NCBI GenBank assembly: GCA_008933995.1
Contig: WARS01000015.1
Location: 3,274,173-3,338,172 of the forward strand
Reading direction: 5' to 3'
Length of the DNA: 64,000 nucleotides
From: Datnioides undecimradiatus
Lineage: Eukaryota > Chordata > Actinopteri > Lobotiformes > Datnioididae
The translations under genes were made by a program, and so were the position numbers. This document shows, piece after piece, positions 26,901-36,777 of the stretch. Numbering within the stretch: position 1 is the stretch's first letter; every line of letters starts with the position of its first letter. Below the pieces are notes generated by a model. The model was not told where the DNA came from. It searched no databases and saw nothing but the letters and a program-made list of their open reading frames with translations.

Positions 26901-27370
26901 CATAAAGGCTAAAAATAACAAGCTACCCAAGCTTAACATCATCAAGGTCATCATCATTATTGTAATGATTGTCAATATCATCATGTTTTTGCCTCCCATA
27001 GTTGAAACTTCTCAGTTTATAGCTTAAATGTCTTTGTGATAATTTAAGCTTCACAGTTCAGTCGCATCGAGGACGATTTGTATGGAGTTAAGTAATTGGA
27101 CCAAGAATCCGATGAGACAGTTTCAGCGTGGTGATTGCTTCCAGGAGACAGCGGTGCTCGAGTGTTGTGGAGAGGTTGTCTCTAATGTGATTAGCTGTCT
27201 GTTTCAAATTAAACACAAGCCAATAATGAAACTAGGGACAAAGTATCCCATTGTCCTTAGCATCCCTACAGATATCCTCACTTCTCTGTTTCTTTCTTTA
27301 CTTTGACAGCTTTTGTTCCGCCTTTCATTTCCAGCCCTTGTCCTTTTAAAAGACAGACAGTAGAGAAGAG
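23901..27370. other. Non-coding block, no gene seen
   Basis: AT-rich sequence with poly-T runs. It includes a near-palindromic 'ttataaatatataaatatattataa' type stretch around 23950, a tandem GTATAAATAG pair at 24621-24640 and the motif-rich 25.0-25.4 kb part. No exon is supported; the short open frames around 26.0-26.4 kb have no recognisable domains. Confidence 0.6.
24621..24640. repeat. Two-copy tandem repeat of a TATA-like 10-mer
   Basis: GTATAAATAG occurs twice in direct succession. Each unit carries a TATAAATAG box, but no downstream CpG or initiator context suggests a promoter. Confidence 0.7.
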
Positions 27371-27373
27371 GTG

Positions 27374-27395
27374 AGTGTGTGTGTGTGTATGTGTG

Positions 27396-27444
<49 letters not shown>

Positions 27445-27464
27445 TTGTGTATGTGTGTGTGTGT
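27374..27464. repeat. Compound (TG)n-(TGCG)n-(TG)n microsatellite
   Basis: A TG run, then about twelve copies of the tetramer TGCG at about 27396-27443, then a further TG run. The alternating purine-pyrimidine composition with CpG steps is the classic Z-DNA-prone pattern. It creates false 'THARTHART' open frames on the minus strand. Confidence 0.92.
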
Positions 27465-27825
27465 TTTGGGGGTGCAGGGTGGGTGAAAGGAGGGAGCACT
27501 CAAATCCCAGTGGCTCTGGGGAGCTGTCAGAACTGATAGTGCTCTATCACTTGCGAACGGAGGTGCAAAATTGGGCAGAGCTGAGCACTGCGCAAAGCAG
27601 AGGATGATGGTCCCTCTGTCCACTGGAGCCTGACTGACTGAGATGGAGAGACATGGAAAGTGTTCAACCAGCTGCCTCACAACTTGAAATGAACAAGCCT
27701 AAGCAATTCAAAACGCAACATGAGGAATTCAGAATACAGTAGCTGGCAACAGGGATGACAAAATCCAGTGAATTTAATTTTATCTTTAATGTAAATGCCT
27801 GACTTGTGGAACTGAAGTCAGGAGG

Positions 27826-28258
27826 TTGTTAGCTAAGATTAGTATAAAACTGAAATTAGGGGAAACAGCCTGCCTTTCTTTGTCCACAAGCAATGACACA
27901 TTAATACATTAGATATTATTTCTTTAAAGACTACAAAACAGAGTGGAACCAGGAAAACATTCCCAGAAGTTACTGCTTCTATTCAAGAAAGTGCCTACCA
28001 TTGCCAAAAATGCAAATTGTTCCTTTCACATTTTAGTTTCTGTAAAGATTAATGAAACAAGATACAGTCTGTAAATGAGTGTGCATTCATGGTCCTGCAA
28101 GGACAGACTTTGTGACCTTTGAACAGAGCCAGAGGAGACCCATCTCCAGGTTTTAGTTAACTTGCTAAAGCTAAGCTAACCAACTCCCTGCTCCATGTTG
28201 AACAGATAGATATGAGAGTGACATTGACACTTCTCATCTACTTTTTGGCAGGAATGCA
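27826..28258. repeat. Degenerate percomorph interspersed repeat, near full length
   Basis: Ordered landmarks match what I recall of a very common fish repeat: 'gttagctaag', 'agtataaaactgaaa', 'ggggaaacagcctgcc', 'ctttgtccacaag', then about 250 bases later 'gctccatgttgaacagata', 'gatatgagagtgacatt' and 'cttctcatct'. The middle has diverged strongly. Not searched, but the order of seven landmarks makes chance unlikely. No coding capacity. Confidence 0.6.
28113..28124 (-). promoter_or_regulatory. DR1 nuclear-receptor element inside the repeat
   Basis: The minus strand reads GTTCAAAGGTCA, a direct repeat of two half sites with one-base spacing (HNF4/RXR/PPAR type). It lies in the diverged middle of the dispersed repeat, so it may be a repeat-derived site. 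Confidence 0.35.
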
Positions 28259-28699
28259 CATTCATCAATCAAACAGTGCCTTTAAATCAGTTTGTGAATG
28301 GGAATTCCAGTTCCTTATCAGAATGAAGTAAAGCAACAAAGTAGTACAAACACCAACACCAAACACTGCCTTTAAAAAGCTGCTTGTCAGTTCATATGGT
28401 TGAAAGCCCTGAGAAAAGCACTTAAACAACACTTTAGCTGGGCTTGCGTTGTCAAACTTTGCTGTCCATGAAATCACAACAGCTACTGAATTCACATGTC
28501 AGCAGATTTATCTACATGACAACTAAGCTACTACTCCATTCACAGATCAAAATCACAAGTGAACCATTCAGTTGTTAGTGGACTTTGGGCTGGATTTGTT
28601 TTTTGTCTTCCACAATTTGTCTTATTTTTTCCAGCTGTGTGCAGCTCCTCCAGATTTGTTTTTGCATTACATTGTGGAACAAAAGCAGCCTTCAACACC

Positions 28700-28729
28700 A
28701 CACTCAAAAATCAATATATTTTTGAGTGT
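28700..28729. repeat. Perfect 12-bp stem hairpin
   Basis: CACTCAAAAAT (28701-28711) and ATTTTTGAGTG (28718-28728) are exact reverse complements around a 6-base loop, and the outer A28700/T28729 adds one more pair. The shape resembles the ends of a small inverted-repeat element, but no target-site duplication is seen. Confidence 0.75.
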
Positions 28730-29531
28730 ACTTAATTTTATTGCTTTTTCAGAATGAACATACTACATACTTGAAACCAGGTTAGAATAAGTGTGTAACA
28801 TGAAACAGGGGCACTGTGAAGGACTTTAATCAACTTCTATTAATATTACGGTCACATTTCCACAAGATTAAGGTATCTAATTAGTGCAGAGATCATCTCA
28901 ATCCTTCACTACACGGAGCGGGAATGTAAGTCAAGAGTACAGCTAGAAAACTGTGATTTTACATTGACTTTCCTACATGCTGTATTTAGGTTTTACACAC
29001 GCAATGTCTCCGTGTGTTGTTTTGGCTGCTCTCTTGGGTGCATGTGATTAATGTAGATCTTAACTAAAACAAAGAGTATTCAGTGGCTCCTCACCTGTCA
29101 CAGACACCAGTGCAGAGCTGACACTGCTTTGTGTGGAGAGAGCGGCAATGCAAGATGTGAACCTCTTTAACAACAGGAAGAATAGCTGTGTTCTTGGCAG
29201 ACCTGCCTTAACCAGCTGCTGTTAGGAGGGAAAGCAACAGCGTAAACACACAATGTGTGCAGCTTCCTTGAGGACAGCAGGATCATTTGAGTTGTTAAAC
29301 TTTGGCACTTGTGGTTTTGTTGGACAGCAGTGTAATATATTTTGATAGCACCGTGCAAACACTTTAACATGGTAAAATATTTATAATTAGCACAGTTGCA
29401 TTACTTTACAAATGATTAATTGATATCTTTTTCTACATCCTGCTGAAAGCTGCAGCTTGCATAAAGGTGCTGACAAATACTTGGTTACATGGTTTTAAAC
29501 TTTTATTTTCTTACAGGATATTGACAGTTAG

Positions 29532-29586
29532 ATGTAAGAACTTTGGCTTCAAAGCTTTGCAATTACTGGGACCAAACTTCTTACAT
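29532..29586. ncRNA. Hairpin, weak small-RNA precursor candidate
   Basis: ATGTAAGAACTTTGG (29532-29546) pairs with CCAAACTTCTTACAT (29572-29586) at 14 of 15 positions, with a 25-base loop that itself holds the palindrome CAAAGCTTTG. The stem is shorter than the roughly 22 pairs expected of a canonical microRNA precursor, and neither arm matches a microRNA I recognise. A chance or repeat-derived hairpin is more likely. Confidence 0.2.
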
Positions 29587-32180
29587 TAGATGTAGCTGGT
29601 TCAAATAGCCTGAGCGTCTCCTCTCGCCTGTCTTTAGTTTTTATGAGGATGGAGAGCTGCCATGAGATTTAACCGGTCCAGGTGTGACCGAGGTCACACA
29701 CTGTGTCCGACCACCCCCAACCGCTACCACCACCCCACTCAAAGACCTTTATGCTTTTGTTTCAGTTTAAAGACCTGAAAATGTGATATAAACATTAAAT
29801 CACTTATCATGTGCGTGCTGTGTCTGAAGTAGGTTTTAAGTCAGAAGAATGTATTTTTCCTGCTTTCAGCTGAGTTTCAGCTTTTCACTCTTTTTTGCAA
29901 TTGCAGTAATCTGTTTTTGCTGTGTTGTTAAATGAAATATGGGCCCCGTAAATAGAAATAACAGTCACCACCCAAGAGCACACTCATTGCAAACATAAAG
30001 GCCACCACACAACCTCAGCTCAGCCTGTCTGCAAACAGTCTGCAGTGTGTATATTGAGGATCTGGGTGGTGTCTCGTGAAGACATCTCCGGTCACACACA
30101 GGAAACCAGATGCTTGTGAGGGTTGAACCAAAACACTGTTCAAGAAAACAGCTTTCTAAGACATAAACATGTGACAATCCCCTTGTCAACTCGAGTCAGC
30201 TTCACTTAAACTGCACCTTGAATAAAAAACAAGGTTACAGAGCACTTCACAGAGAATCACTCTCAACCAAAACTGTTGAGGAGCACATTGGCCTTTTTAA
30301 AACACAAACACAAGTGACAGACTTTCTGTCAAGTCAGCTAACATTTGTATTACACTTTTAACGCATTGTACTAACAGAAAAAAACTACAAGATCGAAATA
30401 TCACTTTTTTGCAAGAGCAAGGCCATAGGAAAGAATGTGTCTTATTGGTTTTTCTGAAATACCAACCAAACACGTTTCTGAAGGTTGCTCCACAGGCAAG
30501 GGGACGCAATAGCAAACACATACTTCTGCTTTCGTTGCAGTGTGGACGTGAGATTGCCAACAGCCACAGAGGAGACAGAGGGATGTTGTAAAAATACCAA
30601 AGTTCAGGAGTAACACGTCTTCGTCTGGGTCCGTGTGGCTGCTCTGGCCTCTGATCTCTGTCCTGGCTTCCCCTCTTCTGAACAACATTTGGCTGTCAGT
30701 ATAAAGTCTCTGGGGAGACATCTATTTGCCAATTGCTGAGACTTAAAATATTGCAAAAGATGCTTGTCTTGTCAAGCACTTGCAAGAGCGGGATTTGATA
30801 TATGCTTACTCATACAGTATTATTGTAGCCAACAGCCTTTGACTTCACACTGAATCAAGTGAAGTTGGCCTCCCTTGGTGCTTATGGCTGCTGAAATAGG
30901 GGTCAGCTATGTTATTTCTCATTTAAGATGTTCATGCTGTCAACAGGACAGAGAAGTCTTGGTTCTAACTGGTGTCTTGGTTTGATGGTTTTAGCTTCAG
31001 GCCTTTCACTCAGCTCTCTGCTTTCATGTTGATCCCTTCTCACTTCTGTCAAAGACATTTTAACGCAACACTATGGAGACTCAACCCCGCGTGGTGGTGG
31101 TGTCATCCTCGCAACATTATCCCCGCTTATCAAGCCTTTCGTCTACCGCCTTCGTCTGTTTGATACTTCATGCCCTTGCTCCCTTTCCAGTCTACTCTTC
31201 CTCCCCTGCCACCTCTGGCTGCCCCCGATCTCATCCTCCACCTCTGTGTCCTCTAACCACTTGACACCTTTTCAGATTCATCCCCAGTAGTTGGCAGACA
31301 GCGTGCATTTCACCCCGGAGGGCACAATGCAGCGATCCTCGCGAATCAATGGCAGATAAATCAATGCTATCTCTTTTTTCCATGCCTCTGCTGCCATCGA
31401 TTTTTTTTTTCTGTTACTTTGCTGTTTGTGGAGACTTGAACTTTGCTCAATTAAACTGAGTTCACTTTCAGGAACAAATTGTAACAGCGTAAGGCTTTCG
31501 GCTCAGAGACAGACACTAATGTTAGCTCTGGATGGGGCGTACAAGAGCTTTATTTATGAGATGCCCCATTCGAGCAGGAGCTGCAGTGGTTTTACTGAGG
31601 CTGAACCTGGATTTATTGGTATTGTGAACCTTCTTTCAGATGAGGCATGCTAAAGGCTTGCCTTGATAGCGGGGTCTTTCATTTTGAATCAGTGCTAATA
31701 CCTAAAACAGAGACAAAGCAAATACCCTTTGATCATATTTACTAAGAAAGAAGGAGGCCCAATTAGCATGCGAATAACCCTTGCTTTGGTGTTTTAGTAA
31801 AATGCTCACAGGGCTTTTTTTTTTTTTTTTTCGGCAGGGAAATATCTAATGTGGTTTCATATCCAATCTCCAGGCTTTAGATCCTGTCATTGAGAATGAT
31901 TTCTGGGAAATGCTCAGACTCAGACATATTATTTTGAAAACTGCATTTAATATAGCCCACAGAAAATTATCCACTGTGATATTTCGCTAGTCTCCCCCAT
32001 AAATAATTCATTGTTTTTATGTGCCCTCATGCTGCCTTGGGGATTGGAACAGCTGAGTGTTTTCACAACGTATTTGTGTCCAATCTTCTGCGTATTGGGC
32101 GCACTCTAATCAAACCACAGTAAACATGCCTTGAATGTTTGTTGAGTCATCTGCTTATCAGCTAATCAAATGGCTTATTT

Positions 32181-32200
32181 GCCTGCCTGCCTGCCTGCCT
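32181..32200. repeat. (GCCT)n short tandem repeat
   Basis: Five tandem GCCT units without interruption. Confidence 0.85.
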
Positions 32201-33370
32201 CACTGGAGCACAACAGAGCTCTGGTTGAATATTTTTCAATTAATTGTTCATCTGTTTGATTGACTGTGCAGCCACACAGCGTAGGTGATATGATTGAACT
32301 CCACAGGCTGTAATGTATGCTCTATAGGTCCACTGCAGCAATGAGGGGGAGATGTGATTGCAGCGAATACATTTAAAGAATTGACTAAGTCAGGCGCTCC
32401 TGACTTTTACCTTCCCTGGTACTGTTTTATTTATTTATTTTGCCATGTAGCTGTAAGACCACACAAAAAACCGCAATTGTACATACAGTATGCAGCTAGT
32501 TTTCTATGAAAGAACTAGCGTGAAAGTGCAAGTCATAGAGAGAATTTCAAAGGCAGAAGCCAGGACAGCGACATGGAGCTGCCAGGGATTGGTGAGCAAT
32601 CAGATAGGGCAGAATTGATGACCTGGCTCAGGATGGATTTCTTGGAGCGGGCTGCCAGACCGAGGTAATACTTTCAGGCTCTTATCAGCACTGGCATAAG
32701 CTGAGTGCTGCATCACCCACTTCCCAGCGTCAGCTTATTATGAGAGTCCATGATGTGTGATTGCTTGTACTGCCTTTGTGTGTCCCGGGTTCTGCGTGCA
32801 CCGGACACAGTTGGCAAGTAGAAGAAGAAGAATACCAAGGGCCCCCCTCACTTCCCCGCTGTTGTAATGACATTTTGCAACAAAAATGGGTGTTTTGCCA
32901 GGTTTCCTGTGACTCATATAAGCTAGAGGTGTCAGTAAAGTTAAGTAGACCGTCACATGTATGTCATACTTTTTAAAAGACTGTCTTGCTGAAATATATT
33001 CAGGTAATTTAAAATTTTGAGGCAGACAGGGGATTTAAACCACACGATGTGTATATGAGAGTAAGAGTTGCAATAAATAATCAATCAAAGTGCCCAAAAT
33101 GTAGATCACTTAGTAATTTTGATCTGTGATGGACAGTAAACTCTGCGTCCCTGAGGTTGTGAGTGTATGATCACACAGCAGATAAACTTTTGATATTATA
33201 AAGTGATTATTGCAAGGCTTACTATCTGTATGCAGTATTTGTCCTACAGGTGTTTCAAACCAATTAAGTTAAATAGCATTTTACAGTCACCAATTCATAA
33301 ACAGTAGATTGATTTTGCATGCTAATCACAGTTAATTGTGTACTCTTGCATAATAATGCTTTATGTCCCC

Positions 33371-33510
33371 CTGTAGAGCTGCACAGTGCAGCATTCCTGC
33401 AGCTTGAAGTGATTCAGTGTCTTGCTCAGGGGCACGTCTGCAGAGCAGATGCCTGCAGGTTTGAGTCCAGGTCTTCTCATTAAGGGATACAGCCTTTAAC
33501 CTTTAACTAG
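33371..33510. repeat. Degenerate fish interspersed repeat upstream of the promoter
   Basis: The core 'ttcagtgtcttgctcagggg' at about 33413-33432 followed by 'gcac', and then 'gcaggtttgagtcc' and 'acctttaacta', resembles a very common teleost dispersed repeat I recall, which has an rRNA- or tRNA-like 'ggtttgagtcc' region. It ends about 100-150 bp before the promoter-like segment, marking where unique promoter sequence begins. Confidence 0.5.
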
Positions 33511-33599
33511 TTGCTGATATGATTAAAAGAGTAATTAAAGATCTCAATCTGCATTCTGACACGGAAGTATATGTCAGACGCTTTTTTCTTATTCTGCGA

Positions 33600-33800
33600 A
33601 TAAACAACGTGGTTTCAGACGCTTGGACGCCGAGCATCTCTATGGTAACAGTCCTCAATTACCGATGATTGGCCAACCCGTGGGAATGTTTCTATTCCCT
33701 CAGTACAGTGATTGGTCGGTGGGCGGTCTGTGCAGCCTGACAGTCTGCAGCGTTCCGGGTTATTGTCAGTCTCGGCAGCTCGGCACAAGGGCAGGACCGC
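33600..33800 (+). promoter_or_regulatory. Candidate TATA-less promoter with CCAAT and GC boxes
   Basis: On the plus strand there are an RFX half site ('ctatggtaac', 33639-33648), an ATTGG/CCAAT box within 'gattggccaac' at 33667-33677, a second ATTGG at 33711-33715 and a GC box GGGCGG at 33721-33726. CpG frequency rises clearly compared with the flanks and stays high to about 34.4 kb. No TATA box stands at the expected place. Two CCAAT boxes about 43 bp apart plus a GC box are typical of a broad vertebrate promoter, with transcription predicted to start around 33760-33830. The upstream repeat ends just before it. The orientation is supported by the plus-strand splice donor at the end of the presumed exon. 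Confidence 0.5.
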
Positions 33801-34451
33801 ATCCCGGAGCTGCCTGAAGCAGCTAGCTCTTTATTCAGACGTAACCATTTCTTATTTGGTTAATAAACCAAAGAGAGCATCTCGGAGCATTGCGTTCGAG
33901 CTTACTCCACAGCCTCAGCTGGAAATCTGAGTCTAAATCGGGAGGCAAGACGTCTCGGAAGGCTGCCGACACCACGGAGAAAGTGACGGACGGAGCAGAG
34001 CCTGATCACCGGGATCTTACATCGCGACAGTTTAGGATATTTGAGGCAGCTGCTTTGGCCCAGCCTTGATTTCTTTCAGGGTACCTTCACACAATATTGC
34101 CTAGAATATATTACAAAGATTTGCGTGATATATTTCTTCCTAAGGTCGTCCATAGTGAGCAGGCGGACCACTTTAAACCCATGCGTAACAGGGGTGGATT
34201 TTGGAATACTGCGTAGCAGTTCAACCATCCAGTCTTTCGATTCACACTTCTGATATTTGGAGGTATCGACTGGCGAGAAGAAGAGCAACCAGGACCTTTT
34301 ATTGTATTCCGGAGGCTAAGTGTTAAAAACCCGAGGCGCACTTGGTGCGCAATCCTTCCGAGGACGCTCCTGAAATTGCCGACCTGCGCTTTTGCCCTCG
34401 ACAAAAATTGGCAGCCGAGTCGAGAAAAAAGGCAAAGCTTATTAACTTTGC

Positions 34452-34544
34452 ATGCTAGAGGCTATAGTGTGGAATCTAATTCGCAGGGTTACCGGTGTAT
34501 TTGCATACCATCGGAAGAGGAGGATAAACTTAATCAACATTTGA
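34452..34544 (+). other. Upstream ORF, 30 codons
   Basis: ATG at 34452 to TGA at 34542-34544 within the presumed leader, encoding a basic peptide without recognisable features. If the leader is real, this frame could lower translation of the main start. Confidence 0.3.
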
Positions 34545-34611
34545 CATCGACAAAGCGGCTGCTGGATTTTGGAGAACAGAATGAATCCTTTTTAATTTGG
34601 ACCACAGAAGT

Positions 34612-34632
34612 ATGAGGCAGATTGCTCAGTGA
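34612..34632 (+). other. Minimal upstream ORF ending directly at the next ATG
   Basis: ATG-AGG-CAG-ATT-GCT-CAG-TGA. Its stop codon is followed with no gap and in the same frame by the ATG at 34633. Such an arrangement can allow termination and reinitiation. An even shorter frame (ATG-AAT-CCT-TTT-TAA) lies at 34581-34595. Confidence 0.35.
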
Positions 34633-34681
34633 ATGCTACAATCTGCGTGGAGTTCTAGTCTGCACTACGGATCAATTTATG
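34633..34681 (+). CDS. Possible start of coding region, 16 codons then donor (partial)
   Basis: ATG at 34633 followed by 16 open codons (beginning MLQSAWSSSLHYGSIY) plus one base, so a phase-1 splice donor. The Kozak context is weak: T at -3. An in-frame TGA immediately upstream fixes this as the first possible start in the frame. Joined to the candidate exon at 59735 the frame stays open through that exon for another 48 codons. That is a consistency check, not proof. I do not recognise the peptide, and the whole exon may equally be non-coding with translation starting in a later exon. Confidence 0.2.
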
Positions 34682-35446
34682 GTAAATATACATTATGGTT
34701 AAATTCTTTTTCTCCAAGTCTCTCGCATGTAGAATGAATGTCTCGGATTCAGAATGGTTCGGGTCAGTCTGTGTAACCATTAACGTAGTTACTGTCAGAG
34801 CCTCGCCGAGTCCTTTTGGGATGGTAAATAGAGGAACGGCAGAAAATAACGAATGTTTGTAAATGCTCCCTTTTCCCAGGATGCTGCTCACATAACGATG
34901 TCTCAGATTTAAACCCTTTGTTTCCATGCGTGACCCACAATAAAGGAAGTGTTGTAAAAATCGACTTGTTAGAGAGCCGCTCCCGAATGGCTTTAGGAAC
35001 TGCTTTGATGTGTAATATTGGTCTTTTCAAGTATGGGTAGCAATTAAGTGTATTGTCGAGGGTATTGCACCGCAGGCACCACAGGCAGGAATATCTGGCA
35101 CTAGAGGAGTTGCGGCTCAGAGCAAAAGGTACGAATATTTCATCTGAACGCCCCCGTGCGTCACTGCGTGTGGGGAGGGCGACTATAGTGTCTGCTGCAA
35201 TTAGTGATTTTTCACCCTGGAGTGTTAATGATATACTATCTCTTTTTATAGTGCGCCCGCATATTGTGACGGGCTTTTATCACGGAACTCGTAAAATTCA
35301 TGGAGATGTGTGCGTAACACTGTAAAACTTTTCACTTTGTGCTCGGCGACATGGGTGATGGTCTGTGCTGCACTGAGGTGTGGAGGCAATTTGTCATTGT
35401 CCTGTGAATTCTTCGGCAAATTTGTCCTCTGCAGCCCGGGCCTCGA

Positions 35447-35454
35447 ATGCAAAT
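35447..35454 (+). promoter_or_regulatory. Octamer (POU) site
   Basis: Perfect ATGCAAAT in CpG-containing sequence about 0.8 kb downstream of the presumed first exon. It is a POU/OCT consensus; as a single 8-mer it is not significant alone. Confidence 0.3.
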
Positions 35455-36725
35455 AGAAAAGTCCGATTATCTTGAATGCGACTGAAAGTCCAAGTTTTAT
35501 TTGAATGTGAGCGCTGGCCGATAAAGTTTAGGCTGCGTTCGACTCCTGTGAACTTTGAGCCTCACGGGTTGCTGAGGTGGCTTTGCAATATTTAACTTCA
35601 TCGCTCACACTGCACATAAATGAGCCTGCACATTATGCTGACTGTGCAGCGAAAAAGCTGCACACGGTATGTTTTATCATTAGACTACAAGCATCCTCAA
35701 AATTTATCTTCCTCACTGGCTCCAGTCATTCTCTCTCCAGCAGCCCTGCAGACAGGCAGCTTGCTGAATGTAATATGGGCCCCTACAGCAGGGCAGGCGC
35801 CCCCACAGTCAGGGCACCTGCCATAGAGCCTTCCTGACTGTATTGAATAAAACATCCAGTGATGTATGAGGCAGGGGCTGCACCCGAGGGGGCAGAACTG
35901 CCTCATTTACTTCCTCCACTCTGCGCCTGTGACCTGCTGAGCAAATTGTGCTCATATTAGCTCTGCGGCTGCTCCTCACCTAAACAAATAGTCTTCCCAG
36001 CATAATGCTTGCCTTAACTCAACATGATGGTTGGACAAGGCAGGGGAGAACGAAATGGCAGAAAAGCTTTAATATCTAGGTCACTGAATTACCTTTTGGA
36101 GTTTGTAGCTCTTGTTTTGCCTCTTTATTTTCTGGCTGTGCTGTTGGATCTTTTGTTTTTCTGTAACATTGGACCTTCAAGTGTCCTAGTGCAAGACTCA
36201 CATTTCATTTCCCTCTTTCTTTCGCCATGCTTTGTGTTGCTCTGTACTACGGAAACGAAGCAAAAGTCCACAGATTTGCGGCTTAATGTTAGCACTTTGT
36301 GTTGGTTTTACTCTTGTGTTGCATAAAATTCGGATCAAACTACCAATTTATTAAAAATTAAAGCGCAGTATTAAAATGACTGATCTGCTTTTCTCATATA
36401 TGCAACAGTTGGAAGGTGGAGCGCATATTTTGGCATGTTACTAAAAGAAGCCTGGCATTTTTATCAATTTGCAACTCAAATTGCATATCAGTTTGCTTGA
36501 TTGATAGCGTTTGGGTTCCTTACTGTATTCTTTGCTTATTAAAGTGCCTGCCTGAAGTGAATAAGTGAGCTCCACTCATGAATATCGTTAAAGTCGCTGA
36601 AGTTTAATTTCCTGCGCTGTGTATTAATCTTTTTTAATCCCTGCATGGTTTGATTGTCTCAACACCTACCCAGAGGCAGCAAAACTCATTTTGGCACTTA
36701 AGATGACTAAAATAGTAGATACAGA

Positions 36726-36739
36726 TGTGTGCGTGCGTG

Positions 36740-36776
<37 letters not shown>

Positions 36777-36777
36777 T
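36726..36777. repeat. (TG)n microsatellite
   Basis: A TGCG/TG run interrupted by 'tatatg', about 50 bases in all. Confidence 0.9.

Larger units (their letters stand above)
28259..33360. other. Non-coding block, no gene seen
   Basis: No supported exon. It contains two clear hairpins (28700-28729 and 29532-29586), a poly-T run at 31815-31831 and a GCCT tetranucleotide run at 32181-32200. The short open frames (up to 106 codons) have no domain content or paired splice sites. Confidence 0.65.
33800..34681 (+). other. Candidate first exon (mostly 5' UTR) of an unrecognised gene
   Basis: CpG-enriched unique sequence follows the promoter and ends TTATG with the donor GTAAAT at 34682. No long frame with an ATG start runs through it. 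An apparent 79-codon frame at 34376 begins with TTG, not ATG. Several short upstream frames occur (34452-34544, 34581-34595, 34612-34632). The last ATG (34633) stays open to the splice donor. The exon length of about 0.9 kb fits the long leaders of developmental or neuronal genes in gene deserts. The 5' boundary is a guess; the 3' boundary is supported by the donor consensus. Confidence 0.42.

Noticed and set aside
27204-27680. 158-codon minus frame with THART repeats
   Set aside because: The repeats are the translation of the TG/TGCG microsatellite.
33440-33480. tRNA-like 'ggtttgagtcc' box B
   Set aside because: No matching box A, anticodon arm or acceptor stem at the right distance; better explained as part of a degenerate dispersed repeat.
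34376-34615. 79-codon open frame across the presumed first exon
   Set aside because: Begins with TTG and has no internal ATG, so it is not a plausible vertebrate coding start.
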